64,000 nucleotides of DNA from Mallotus nudiflorus. Its lineage: Eukaryota; Streptophyta; Magnoliopsida; Malpighiales; Euphorbiaceae. The stretch is from NCBI GenBank assembly GCA_947683625.1, contig CANTUR010000113.1, positions 186,001-250,000 of the forward strand. The letters run 5' to 3'. Below the pieces are notes generated by a model that worked only from the letters and a program-made list of their open reading frames with translations, ran no database searches and had not been told where the DNA came from. Shown in pieces: positions 21,432 through 33,770 of the stretch (position 1 is its first letter; each line of letters starts with the position of its first letter). Made by a program: the position numbers and the translations under genes.

Positions 21432-24400
21432 GTAATATCCCGAGTTTTTAAATATTTTTATACTGCATCGGGATATGCAGTGTTAATAATTTTTGTATAT
21501 ATTTATGATATTTTATGAGTTTGTTGTTTGTTTAAAGCTAATTTTAATTATTTTATATTATTTTAAGTACTTTACGTAAAATTTTCCCGGGAATTATATT
21601 TTTGAAAAAATTGATACGTAAATAATTTAGTACTATTTATTTTGACTAGTTTTACAAATTTGCATGAACTCATATATAATTTTAAAGTGCTAAAATAAAT
21701 TATATATATGTGTATTTATTTAAATTAATTAGAGCTTAATTAATTTCCTTAATTTTATTATTTAATTTTTGTATTAATTAATTAATTTTAAATGTATAAA
21801 TTATTAAATATAATAAAATATTTGTGTGGTGAGTATTATTTGTGTGTGGGAATATATGTATTACTATAATATAAGGTGGACATATATATATATATACATA
21901 TATACATTATTTTATAACAAAAATCAAAAGTTTACTTTATTTATGATTTTACCCCTCCCTTCTTCTTCTTCCTCCCAACACATTTTCTTCCATTTCTGGC
22001 CATTTCCAGCTGATTTTTTTGCTGTCACTGTACCTCTCATCCTTCCTCTTCCACCTCCAGCCATTTTCACCACATGAAGCTCCCTTTTTCGGTGTGTTTT
22101 GACTGAATTTTTCAAGGAGGCCGAAAATTGAAGTCAACTCCGATCAAGCCATTTTCGGCCACCAAATTCAACGCCACTGGTCTCTATCTTCTCCTTGAGT
22201 TCTGGTGAGTGTGATTCCAAGCTTTGTTTCACTTGATTTGGTCTAGAATTGCTTAGGTTTCAATTTCTTCATTTCAGTCATTTAGGGTTGCAAATTTTTT
22301 TTAGCTTCAATTTGATTGATTCATAAAAACTTCCTTCACAAAATTTGTTCATGGAAGCTTTATATACATTCTATAATTTTTTTAGAATTTTTGGAATTTA
22401 TTTTAATTTTTGTGAATTTTTTATTATTTTATTAATATTTTCTAATTTTAGAAAATTAATTAATTAAATTATAAAATTGTGTTTTATGGTGATTATAGGT
22501 GTTGAAATGAATTATAGAAATTTATTTGTAATTTTTGACTTTTTATATATTTATTTGGAATTTATTAAGTTTATGTAATTTTGAAAAATAGGGTTAATTA
22601 TGTGTTTAATTGAAATAAATTGGTTAATTGAGTATATTTATTGATATTATTGAAATATATGTTGAGAAAATTAATTTTGAGTAATTATATTATTTTTGGT
22701 GAATTTTTGGATTTATTTTAGTAAATTTATATATGTAGGGGTATTTTGGTGATTTTACACTAAATTGGCTAAAAATGTAATTAAATTGGTTTTAATAGTT
22801 ATTTAGGGTATAAAAATGATTTCTACAAATTATTTAGTATTTTCAACTAATTAAAACTATTTTCCATAAATTATTTTCAAATTATATATATATTATACAA
22901 TTTTTCTAAATAAATGAGTTTTTATCGATTTTTAATAAGTTTTAGGGTTAATTATGTAATTTGGAATTATAAAATGTATTTTTATTATATAAGGGAATTT
23001 TTGATATTTTATAATTATTATGTGAATTGTGAACCTCGGTCGGTGAATTGTAGTTTGGAGTCTGACCGAGGAATTGTGGTTGTGAATTTGGTGTTATTCC
23101 AAAGTGTGTTTTCTTTGCAGGACCAGCTCTACTCTTTGAGTAGAGAGATATCCATTTTACAGGGTAGGTTCTGCTGGATTTTCGATAGAATTCTCGTAAA
23201 ACGTGATGTCCGGTCAAATCCCTATTATAATTCTGTGTCTAAAATTATAGATCGAGTCTTTAAAATTTCTGTTAAATTTATTCTGATTCATGTTATCATT
23301 TATTTGTTTAGTTGTGCTGAGACCGAGGCCTAACGGATCAGGCCCGCCTAGTTTGTCTCGTGGAGTGCTAATATGTGAGTTATTATACTGTATATATATG
23401 CATTGCATATAAGATGCATGACTTAGGATTTTTCATTTTCATTATATGTTTAAATAGTAATTTAATTATAATATGATTTGGTATATTTTTGGTTTATTTT
23501 TAGTATATCTTGATATATAAATGTTTGTATATTTTCTATATATATTTAATATATCACTGGTATATTTAGAGTTTATTTTTGATATATGTATGTTAGATAT
23601 TTAGGTTTATGTTTGTTATAATTTAATATCTATACATGATTTAAATGTACATCGAACCATAATTTTTTTATTAAATGATTAGTATAATTTAGGTTTATTC
23701 TTAAATAATTGCATGCTATATTATAAACCTACACTTAAATTATTTTTAAGTTTATTTTTTTGTATATTTTGTATATTTTTCCAAATAAATACATATTTTA
23801 TTATTAAATTAAACCTAACACGTTAGTTTTATATTTAGGGTTTATTTTTTATATATGCATGCTAGATAATTAGGTTTATTTTTAGTATATTTGTAAATAT
23901 ATGTTAAACCTAAACACATATTTAAATGAACATTTATATATAAATATTTTATTAAATGATTTGTGTACTTAGGGCATATCTTTTGTATATTTAAGTATAT
24001 TTTTAAGAAAATGCATGTTATATTATTGTTACTCATTTAAATTGTTTTTAACCATATTAATGATTTATCTTTAGTTTATTTCATATTTTATTTGACATAT
24101 ATATACCTAAATATACTAGCTATATTTTAGGTATATTTTTGGTATATATATATGGTTGATTTTATTATTATGAATATCGTTCCACATTAATTATTTTCAG
24201 AATATATGATTTATTCTAAGTGAAGGATATCAATAGAACGTGCTTCCTAATGGGCAACACTAGGGCCGTGTACGTACCGGTGTGAAAGAATAGGGTTGAG
24301 TGAGAGTTAATTTTGGGTGATTATAATTGATTTAATTGATTTGACTAAGATTAATGGTATGTTAGATAGTGTGATTGTGGGGCCAATCACACTTACAGTC

Positions 24401-25250
24401 AGACTGCTGGAGTTTGGTTGACTTAGTGTCTTGGGGCCAATCTACTGTCCATAAGTGGATTGAATGATCTATTGGGTTGATTGAGATATGAGGTAATAGA
24501 TAGTATGATTACTGGAGCTCGATTGACCGAGTGTCTCGGGGCCAATCACACTGACAGTCAGACTGCTGGAGCTCGGTCGACTTAGTGTCTCGGGGCCAGT
24601 CTGCTGTCTAGTTTAGAATAAGTGTTCTATTTGGAATACAGGTTGATTGGGGATTGCTATTATTAGGGTTCTATGGATCCTTCATGAATTAAAACAAACG
24701 TTTTTTACATTTAGTATAATTATAAAGGCAGAGTTTGGCATTCGTGTGACATGTGTGTATATACATCTATATATAAAAATGCTTAATTGTTATGGTTTAG
24801 TTTGCATGTATATATAGTATAATAATTCACTCAGTGAGGCCTGACCCCCCTGAATTATTATTTTTTAGGAGTTCCCATATCATCAGACCTTAGTTGTAGA
24901 GTTCCTCGTCGGTGTTCTTCAGTCCCAGTCATTTTATGCAAATGTATATTTTGAATTCTGATTTGTATTCTAGAAACTGCAGTAGTAGTGTTATTGTATC
25001 GAAAGAGTATTATATTGTTTTGATATTGTATACTCTGGAAAATGGTATTTGAAACTGTACGACTATGTATTCATTGATGAAAGGATTTGGAGTATTTATT
25101 TTATATATTGATTTAAAAATTTTTAATTCTGTCATACTTTTTAATTATTTATTTCATGATTTTATCTTTTGAAGGCTTGCTACGAGTTCCAGATTCGAAA
25201 GAATTCCCATTCTCTAGAGCCGATCATGACTCCTAGTTTGGGTCGTGATA
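21432..25250 (+). mobile_element. Family-1 5' LTR, copy D
   Basis: A 3819-bp LTR starting TGTAATATCCCGAG and ending GGGTCGTGATA (the terminal CA has become TA). Unlike B, E and F it is followed by a primer site and internal coding sequence, so it is a 5' LTR. It carries a TA run at about 21880-21905, a leader ending in a strong donor GTTCTG|GTGAGT at 22204/22205, an acceptor CTTTGCAG ending 23120 and a second donor TGTGAGT at about 23375. Confidence 0.9.
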
Positions 25251-25254
25251 AGGT

Positions 25255-25266
25255 TGGTATCAGAAT
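25255..25266 (+). promoter_or_regulatory. Primer-binding site of element D (one or two mismatches)
   Basis: TGGTATCAGAAT begins a few bases after the LTR. It matches the tRNA-Met primer site TGGTATCAGAGC except at the last two bases. Confidence 0.75.
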
Positions 25267-26494
25267 ATAGGTTTAGAGATGTGCACCTAGGTTGTCGAGT
25301 CGTGTTTTCTTTGGAACTACTGTAGTGAATTAGGTTCGGTCATGTCTTTGAAAAGTCTTCCTTACATTAGGAATTCCATGTAACCGTTAGGGTGTCTGAT
25401 GATGTTGTGATTGTTTGAACTATTTATTTATTTTTGCTCCTTGTTGATTGCCTTGAGCGTGAGTCGCTCTATCGATCGATGATAGTTGATCTTCTGAGCA
25501 CGAGGTTCTACCCCCTATGCATCCTGTAGGCGTAGGGGTAGAGATGAATTTAGAAGGCCTGATAATCGCTGTTGACAGCGGGAATAACTGAATAAGGAGT
25601 TAGTGGCTTAGCATTGCAATGATGTTGCTTTTGTAACAGGAGTTTCGCAGGATGCAATGCTGATACCTTCGATCGTTCAGCAGATGTAATTTTTTTTTAG
25701 TTAAGAACTTAAGATATGTCAATTCTATGTATATTCTATATTCTGAATTCTGTTGATTTCCATATCTTTTCAGCGTAGTATATCCAAATTATTTCTTCTG
25801 CAGAGACAATATTAATTATTAGTCTTTTTAAGTTCAAGTTGTGGTTATAGTTCCAGCCCTACTACACCTATCTAGTATAGGGGTAGGTTAGAGGCAACTG
25901 TAACTCAAGGGTTAAGGTAGTCATTGTAAGCAGTACAAGCATTTCTTTTGGACTTGAGCTTGCAGCAATTATGGCTAAGATAGCTGAGATTAATAAAAGC
26001 TTGATAGCATTTAATCAAGTTTGACAGTTGTTTGAATATTCTTTGATGGGGGAATTGGAAAATGTCTAATGAAGACGAAGCACTCTTGTATTCCTTATGG
26101 CAAGCTGTCAGTTTTGACTGCAACACATAATTTGAGTTAAAGGGGGATTTCTAAGATACTTCCATCTGCCTTTAAGGAAGGATAATTACCTGTATCAGCT
26201 ATGCACAAAGTAAGGGAAAAGCAATCAGTTGAGAAGATTACCTGTAAACTCTTCAATCTGATACGTCATGCTGAAGACATAATACAGTATAAGAGGAGAC
26301 TGGTAGAATTATGTGTTATAGGATTAAGCTTAATATATTGGCATCTGAATCGAGAATTGAGATTCAGAGAGTTATTGTGAATTCAGTCTTTTGGGTGTAA
26401 TTAATCTTAATGAGATGTGAAAGGGTTGTCAGGAACATCTGGCTCTAGTTGAGTATACTTTAGTAAAGAAGTTGTCTCTCCCAGATGTTTTAAT
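25267..26494 (+). other. Untranslated leader and eroded gag region of element D
   Basis: Between the primer site and the RT remnant no open gag frame can be followed. The region is shorter than a full gag-protease segment and densely interrupted by stops, so internal deletions are likely. Confidence 0.45.
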
Positions 26495-27225
26495 TGCCTG
26501 TGAGTTACCAGGTTTACCACCTTACAGAGATTGAATTATGTATCGATGTGATTCCTGAATAACTTCTATTTCAACGTAGCCCTACAGAATGACTATTGAA
26601 GAGTTGTAGGAGCAATTGCAAGAGCTATATGACCAATGTTTTTTCAGACCTTATGTTTCTCTTTGGGGTGCACTAGTCCTGTTGTGAAGAAGAAGGATGG
26701 TACCCTGAGACTATGCATTGATTGCAGAGAGCTGAATAAGATAACAGTGAAGAATAAGTATCCTCTTCTGAGGATAGATGACCTGTCTGATCAGCTACAG
26801 GGTGCACAGTTCTTTTCAAAAATTGATTTGAAGTCGGGTTATTATTAATTGTGGGTCAGTTTGTAGTAGTCTTCATTAATGATATACTAGTGTATTTAAA
26901 GTGAATGAAAGGGCACGTATATCACTTGAGGACTAAAATACAGACACTAAGAGAATGTCAGCTTTATGCTGAATTCAGGAAGTATGATCATTAGGTGGAG
27001 AGTGTTATTTTTTCTTGGAAGTGTGGCGTTTAAAGATAGAATTCGAGTTGATCCATAAAAGATCAAATCAGTATCTGAGCGGCCCAAACTGACTGAATCC
27101 ATTGAGATCTATAATTTTCTGGCTTTAACTGGGTATCATAGGAAATCTGAACAAAATTCTCTAGAATTGCAGCTCCTATGACCCGCATAACTCAGAAGAA
27201 TGGGAAAATTGTGTGAACAAATGTT
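26495..27225 (+). pseudogene. Ty3/gypsy (Tekay/Del-like) reverse transcriptase remnant
   Basis: Pol fragments appear in shifting frames: CELPGLPPYRD, IELCIDVIPE, PYRMTIEELxEQLQELYDQ, then VVKKKDGTLRLCIDCRELNK and FFSKIDLKSGYY followed by TAA. About 60 residues containing the usual PFGLTNAP region are missing. FVVVFINDILVY then follows at about 26860: the catalytic FIDD/YxDD box has Asn for the first Asp. Later blocks match LRECQLYAEF and IAAPMTRITQKNGK. At least four stops and several frameshifts make it inactive. Pol stops near 27225, with no 3' LTR, and the second gypsy element follows. Confidence 0.85.
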
Positions 27226-27230
27226 TGTTA

Positions 27231-28398
27231 GAATAGCTTCTAAGTGCTGAAGAAGACCGATTGATCTGATATGAAATATCCAAAAAAAAAGAAAAAAAAA
27301 GATCAAGGAATAGGTTTGATTTGTTTGATTGTGTCTTAATTGGCTTGAAAACGTGTTTGTTGTGTTAATCCTTATTTTTGGCATGTTTATATAGATATTA
27401 AGGTTGTTAAAAGGTTCCTATTACAGTTAGCCTTGAAAGTTTCCTAAACTCAAGAGGAAAATTAAGAAGATTTTTTCAATCCTACACAAATAAGGATTAT
27501 GTGGCTATTTAGGAAGATTGAAAGGGACATTGAATTCCATTGACCTGAACCCTATATATACCATCTTATTTGAATTATTTCAGTCTTAAATTCATCTTTC
27601 TCCTTCAAATATTCTCTTTTTTGCATGTCTTTTAAGTTTGGGCAGAATTGACACATTTAAGGCATACAGAGGTAACCTTCCTTCTTGATCAACTTTCTTT
27701 GTGATTTTTGCTTCCTAATCTGATCCTTACATGTCTTCTACATCAATTTGAATTTTTTAATTCATTCTTGAGCTCTAAAATTAAGTTTCTATTGTTGTTT
27801 AGTTAGAACTTTCTATTCAGGCTTAAACTTGATTTCTCTATTCTTGAACTTAATTCCTTATTTCTTGCACCTTATTTTCATTCCTTTTACATGAACATTG
27901 CTTCATTTAAGTTTTTCATTGTTCTTGATTCATTAAGCACTTTTTTTTTATTTCCCCTTTTTCTTATTTCAAGCTGAATTGCATCTTTCTTGTTTCTTCA
28001 TCTAATTTTTGTGTTTCTTGCATCTAGATTGTTTCTTTATATGTCATTTGCATCCTTTGGAAATTTTCTTGTGTTTTTCTTCCTAATTTTATTAAAAGCA
28101 TGGCTATTTGTTGATTTTTTTTTCTTGATTCTTGCATTTTACCTCAACTAAGCTTTTTAGATCATAATTCTTAGTGCTTTGCAAGTATAGTGAAATAACT
28201 TGACGTGTGGTTATTGATTCATATAAGAATCCTTGAAAACAAGCTGAGTGGTGTGAGTTTTTCAACCTTGTGTGATCATTCTTGATTGTGTGAAACACGA
28301 GTGACCATCCTAATTAATTGAGAGTAATCACATAAGGGAGTGATAGTGAGGTCCTTAATTCTTTTTATTTTTTCTTGCATACTAACTCTTATTACAGC
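27231..28398 (+). other. 5' region and leader of the CRM-like element
   Basis: Contains CCTATATATACC (about 27550), a TATA-like box, then a long T-rich stretch up to the gag ATG at 28399. It may include a diverged 5' LTR, but no matching 3' copy or clear primer site was found. Confidence 0.4.
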
Positions 28399-29578
28399 AT
28401 GTCAAGTGGTTTTAATGGAGGTGATAATATGCCAACTGCTGGCATACCTACGGCACAAATGCATGAAAATGAGAGGGTGCAATGAAGCATAAGGAATATG
28501 AATGAGCAAATGGAGAGGTTGCAACTTGAATGGCAGCCAATCAACAAACCATTCTAGACCAAATTAATGCACTTGCCCGAGGTATGGGAAATAGGCTGAA
28601 TGAAGGGGTGAATGTACAAGGAAATTATGGGCAGCAAATTGGGATGAATAAGGATGATTTTGGTGAAGACTTTGAGGAGTATGATAATGTAGCCTATAGT
28701 GGGTTTGGTAGAGGCATGGGTAGAGGATCTAGGAGGTACCAAAATCATGGTAGAGGTAGAGGATACTTTGGTGGTGAGTTTGGTGGCTATGGGAACTATG
28801 ATGATGTTGATAGGAACTTAGGTAGCATCAAACTTAAGATTCCTATTTTTTTGGGCAAAACTGATCCAGAGGCATATTTGGAGTGGAAAAAGCTAATTGA
28901 CCTTATCTTTGATTGCCATAAATTTTTAGAAGAGAAAAAGGTGAAATTGGTGGTTACCCAATTTAGTGAATATGCTATAGTTTGGTAGGATCAGTTGGTG
29001 GTCAGTAAGAGGAGGAACATGGAAGAACCTATTAATAGTTGGATTGCACTTAAAACTATCATGAGGAGACATTTTGTACCTAGACATTACTATAGGAAGT
29101 TACATCAAAGACTCTAATATTTGAGGCAAGGTACAAAGAGTGTTGAGGATTATTATAAGGAGATGGAGATGCTCATGACTAGGGCTAATTTAGATGAGGA
29201 TAGGGAAGCTACCACGACACGATTCATTGGTGGGCTTAATAAGGAGATTGCTGATAGGGTAGAGTTACAATATTATGTGGAGCTTAAGGAGTTAGTTCAC
29301 CTTGCAATTAAGGTGGAAAAGTAACTAAAACCTAGAGGAGCAACCAAATTTGAATATAAGGGTACTTCGAGTGGTAGGCCACATTGGTTTAATTCATGGA
29401 ACGGAGGTAAGAAAGGTGATGAGAAGTCTATTTTCAATGAGAACAAAGGGAAAAGCATTTCAGGCAGCAAAGGCACATCTAAACCCGAAATCAACAAAGA
29501 AAAGAATAGAGATATTAAGTGTTTCAAATGCTTGGGGCATGGCCATATTGCTTCACAATGTCCAAAAGGACAATGGTA
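28399..29578 (+). pseudogene. CRM-like gag remnant with CCHC knuckle
   Basis: Gag starts MSSGFNGGDN at 28399, breaks early, and reads well from 28530 (ILDQINALARGMGNRL). A Gly/Arg-rich stretch (GRGMGRGSRR, GRGRGYFGG) precedes the capsid part IPIFLGKTDPEAYLEWKKLI. Stops occur at 28986 (TAG), about 29116 (TAA) and 29322 (TAA), each inside otherwise recognisable gag sequence (SVEDYYKEMEMLM, FIGGLNKEIADRV). The nucleocapsid zinc knuckle CFKCLGHGHIASQC (about 29521-29562) has all four ligands. Confidence 0.85.
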
Positions 29579-29742
29579 GCTAGAGAGCATGGGGAGATTA
29601 AAACAGCAAGTGAGGAGAGTGACAATGATGATGAGATACCATAATTAGAAGATGACGACGATGATTACATTGAAGGTCCTATGGGAGGTGAGCTTTTGGT
29701 GGAAGGTGCACACTAAGTATTCAATTAAAAGAAGAAGATGCC

Positions 29743-30156
29743 TTGGAGCAGCAAAGAGACAACATTTTCCACACAAGATGCTATGTACAAGGTAAGACTT
29801 GTCTTGTTATTATTAATGGTGGTAGTTGTACAAATGTTGCTAGCACTTTAATAATTAAAAAATTAGGTTTAAATCCGACTCCACATCCTAGGCCTTATAG
29901 ATTATTATGGTTAAATAACTGTGGTGATATTAAAGTCAATAGGCAGGTTATTATACCTTTCACAATTGGTAGGTATTCAGATGAGGTGCTATGTGATGTC
30001 GTGCTAATACATGCTGGCCATATCTTATTAGGTAGGCCATGGCAATTTGATATAAAGGCTATCCATGATGGCTTTCTAAATAGGTACTCATTTGTAAAGG
30101 ATGGAAGAAAAGCTACATTAACACCTCTTTCTCCTAAGGAAGTGTATGATAACTAA
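29743..30156 (+). pseudogene. CRM-like aspartic protease domain, active-site Asp lost
   Basis: The domain runs from HTRCYVQGKTCLVI to LLGRPWQFDIKAIHDGF, with the second flap-like motif ILLGRPW intact. The active-site triad, normally D-G/S-G-S, reads IINGGSCTNVAS at about 29812-29847: the catalytic Asp is Asn, a single G-to-A change. The open frame itself is unbroken for 137 codons. It lies between gag and RT as expected. Confidence 0.85.
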
Positions 30157-30264
30157 TGTAAGCTGGACAAAGAGAGGAGTCAGGTTAAAAATAACAAAAA
30201 GGAGAGTGAAAACCCAAAGGGTGAGATTTGGCCTAAAGAGAAAACAAAGGCAAAGGGTAGTTTT

Positions 30265-31690
30265 TTGGCTAGGGAAAGTGAAGTTAGGCCTGCTTTGCAT
30301 TCAAGTAAGATGTTATTTGTTGTTACTTATAAAGATGCATACTTGAACACTGCTGAACTTGATCTTTCATTACCGAGTGTGTTTGCTAATCTTTTGCAGG
30401 AGTATGTTAATATCTTTCCTGAGGAAATGCCAAGTGGATTACCTCCTCAAAGAGGGATAGAACATCAAATAGATTTCATACCCAGAGCTACCAGACCAAA
30501 TAGACCAGCCTATAGAAGTAATCCCGAGGAGACAAAAGAGCTTCAAAGGCAAGTGGAAGAATTAATGTCAAAAGGGTATGTGTGTGAGAGCTTAAGTCCT
30601 TGTGCAGTTCCAGTGATTTTGGTTCCAAAGAAGGATGGCACATGGAGAATGTGTGTAGACTGTCGTGCAATCAACAAAATAAAGGCAAAGTATTGTCATC
30701 CTATCCCTAGGTTAGATGATATGCTTGATGAGTTGCATGGTGCATGCTTTTTTACTAAGATTGATTTGTGTTCTGGTTATTATTAAGTCCGCATGAAAAC
30801 TGGGGATGAGTGGAAAATGGCTTTTAAGACTAAGTATGGTCTTTATGAGTGGTTAGTCATGCCGTTTGGGCTTACAAATGCACTTCGTACTTTTATGAGG
30901 TTAATGAACCATATCTTGAGAGAGTATCTTGGTAAATTTTTGGTTGTGTATTTTGATGATATCTTAATTTATTCCAAGTCCATTGATGATCATGTCATAC
31001 ATGTGCGAATGGTTTTAGAAATTCTTCGGATAGAAAAATTGTATGCCAATTTGAAAAAGTGTAGTTTTTGCATGGAAAGAGTTAGTTTCCTTGGTTTTAT
31101 TGTTAGTTCAAAGGGTCTAGAGGTTGATGTGGAGAAGGTGAAAGCAATTAGGGAGTGGCCAACATCTAAAACCATTAGCCAAGTTAGGAGCTTTCATGGG
31201 TTAGCTAGTTTCTATAGGAGATTCATTAGAGACTTTAGTACTATAGCTGCACCCTTAAATGAAATTGTCAAGAAAAACTTTGGGTTTACTTCGAGTGATG
31301 CACAAGAACATTCTTTTAATATGCTTAAAGATAAGTTATGTAATGCTCCTTTTTTGGTTTTACCTAACTTTAACAAAACCTTTGAGATTGAGTGTGATGC
31401 TAGTGGCTTTGGAATTGGGGCTATTTTGATGCAAGAGGGTAGACCTATATGCTATTTTAGTGAAAAGCTAAATGAAGCAGCCCTTCGATACCCAACCTAT
31501 GACAAAGAACTCTATGCTTTGGTTCGAGCATTGCAAACATGGCAACACTATTTATGGCCCAAGGAGTTTGTCATACACACAGATCATGAGAGTTTGAAGC
31601 ATCTCAAGGGGCAAGACAAGCTAAATCAAAGACATGCCAAGTGGATGGAGTTCATTGAGACATTCCCATATGTAATAAGTACAAGAAAGG
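30265..31690 (+). pseudogene. CRM-like reverse transcriptase and RNase H
   Basis: RT runs from LPSGLPPQRGIEHQIDF through VILVPKKDGTWRMCVDCRA to the catalytic box YFDDILIYSKS (about 30950). One TAA at 30784-30786 sits in SGYY-stop-VRMKTGDEW, where relatives have Gln, and is consistent with CAA to TAA. After it the frame is open for 323 codons. RNase H keeps its acidic residues: Asp in IECDASGFGIGAIL, Glu in YDKELYALVRAL and Asp in VIHTDHESLKHL. A frameshift near 31690 separates it from the integrase frame. Confidence 0.92.
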
Positions 31691-33263
31691 TAAGGAAAAT
31701 GTGGTTGTTGATGCACTGTCTCACAGGTATACTTTACTTACTACTCTTGATTCTAAATTTTTAAAATTTAAGTTTATAAAAAAGTTGTATATAAGTGATA
31801 ATGATTTTAGCAATGTGTTTACAACTTGTGCAAATGGGGCTATTTTTAATGATTTTTGTGTGTTTAAAGGTTTTCTTTTCAAGAAAAATTATCTTTGTAT
31901 TCCTAACTGTTCTTTGCGGATTGTACTAGTCAAAGAAGCACATGGGGGTGGTTTAATGGGTCAATTTAGGATACAAAAGACTTATTATAGTCTGATTGAG
32001 CATTTTTATTGGCCATGCATGAAACATGATGTGCATAAGATTTTTGGTCAATGCATTGTTTGTTTGAAAGCTAAGTCCAAATTGCAACCCCATGGGTTAT
32101 ATACACCTTTACCTATTCCTGATGTTCCTTGGATAGATTTGTTTATGGACTTTGTGCTTGGTTTGCCTAGATCTAGGAAAGGTAAAGATAGTATCTCTGT
32201 TGTTGTGGATAGGTTTAGTAAAATGGCTCACTTTATACCATGCCATAAAAGTGATGATACTATTCATATTGCTGATTTGTTTCTTAGGGAAGTTGTGCAT
32301 TTTCAGGGAGTACCTAGGACCATTGTTAGTGATAGAGATGTTAAATTTCTAAGTCACTTTTAGCGTGTGCTATGGGGTAAGTTAGGCACTAAATTGCTCT
32401 TTTCTACTACTTGCCATCCACAAACAGATGGACAAATCGAAGTTATGAATAGGACTTTAGTTAAATTGCTTCGTGCTTTGATTTTTAGAAATTTAAAATC
32501 TTGGGAGGATTTGTTTCCATTTGTTGAATTTTCATACAATAGGACTATTCATAGCACTACACACACTTCACCATTTGAAATTGTATATGGTTTTAATCCT
32601 TAACTCCTATTGATTTGACTCCTTTACCCCTTAATAAGCTTGTTAGTGTTGAAGGTTCTTTTAAGGCAGATTTGGTTAAAAAGCTACACAAGCAAGTTAA
32701 AGAGAGAATTGAGAAGCAAAATGTAAAAGTGGCTGAGAGGGTTAACAAAGGATGAATTCCAATGGTGTTCCAACCTGGAGATTAGGTCTGGGTTTATTTT
32801 CAAAAGGAAAGGTTCCTAAATCAACGAAGGTCTAAGCTAAGTCTAAGGGGGTGATGGTCCATTTCAAGTCCTTAAGAGGATCAATGACAATGCCTACAAG
32901 ATTGATTTGAAAGATGAGTATAATATGAGTGGTACATTTAATGTTACTGATCTAAGTCCTTTTGATGTAAGTGATGAGCTTGATTTGAGGATAAATCATC
33001 CTAAAGACGGAGGGAATGATACGGACATGGCCAAACTTAAGAATAGTAATGGTGGCAGCATTTCCAGAGATAAAGCTAAGGATGGGCTTGATGAAGAGGA
33101 CAACAAGAAAACCAAAGATAAAGCTAAGGATCCATTAAGCATGCCACAAGGCCCAATTATAAGGTCAAGGTCCAGGAAACTACAAGAAGCCTTAATTGGC
33201 TATATGCAAGATTGGGCTAGTCAAGGAAGTTCAATTGGCCATGCTAGGTTTGGCCCAAGTTAA
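31691..33263 (+). pseudogene. CRM-like integrase and C-terminal tail
   Basis: After VVDALSHRYTLL the HHCC domain reads EAHGGGLMGQF...CIVCLKAKS: the second His of the zinc motif is Gln. The catalytic D-D-E is kept in MDFVLGLPRSRKG, IVSDRDVKFLSHF and GQIEVMNRTLVK. Stops or shifts occur at 32361 (TAG, Trp in relatives), about 32601 (frameshift), about 32753 (TGA) and about 32785 (TAG), then another shift near 32845. The tail GTFNVTDLSPFDVSDELDLR and GPIIRSRSRKLQEAL is the chromovirus C-terminal region. The last stretch (32907-33263) is open. Confidence 0.88.
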
Positions 33264-33770
33264 GACACAATTGAATGGGCTTTGTTTAATGTTTGGCAAG
33301 TCCAAATACGTGAAGACTAATGTGGGTTAGTATGTGGGCTCAAATCCCTTATTTAAGTTCAGAACTATATTATTTGCTATTATGCTTAATAGTTTTATTA
33401 GGGTTTCTAATGTTAGGATGTTATAAAAACCCTTCTTATGGTGTGTTTTAGAGAGATTAGAAATTGAATGAAAATTAGTCCTTTTGCATATTTGCTTGAA
33501 TTCTTGAATTCTTGTTGAATGCATAAACCACTTATCAAGGAATTGATCTATCCTTGTGGCGTGTTAAGGGTTAGGGTCCAAAGAACTTAGTTTTCTTTAG
33601 GTTCTAATCTTGATCAACCAAACATTGCAATCTGATTTAAGCGATTCTTAGGTTTTGAAACTCAATTTGTTCTTGGGTTTTCAAGATAGTAATTCATGGG
33701 TTCATAATCATTAGGGTTCGTGGTTCTAATTCTTGGAGGTTCTTAACAAATAGTATTATAACAATTATTT
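33264..33770 (+). repeat. Candidate 3' LTR of the CRM-like element
   Basis: Directly downstream of pol. It contains a promoter-like GTTATAAAAACCC at about 33421 followed by a leader-like stretch, as in an LTR U3-R. The borders are not defined because no 5' copy was identified. Confidence 0.35.

Larger units (their letters stand above)
27231..33770 (+). mobile_element. Ty3/gypsy chromovirus, CRM-like, decayed
   Basis: Coding order gag, protease, RT, RNase H, integrase and C-terminal tail is complete. RT wording (CVDCRAINKI, HPIPRLDDMLDELHGACFF, WLVMPFGLTNA, YFDDILIYSKS) and the tail (GTFNVTDLSPFDV, GPIIRSRSRKLQEAL) match plant chromoviruses, most like the CRM group by family knowledge. About 1.2 kb of promoter-like and leader sequence precede gag. 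I could not pair 5' and 3' LTRs by eye, so the ends are approximate. Confidence 0.8.

Noticed and set aside
21826..22137. Open frames near the start of LTR D on both strands
   Set aside because: They lie in the LTR promoter/leader and are not conserved between LTR copies.
22914..23333. 139-codon frame on the plus strand
   Set aside because: It spans the structured, splice-like part of LTR D. Other copies have stops, so it is incidental.
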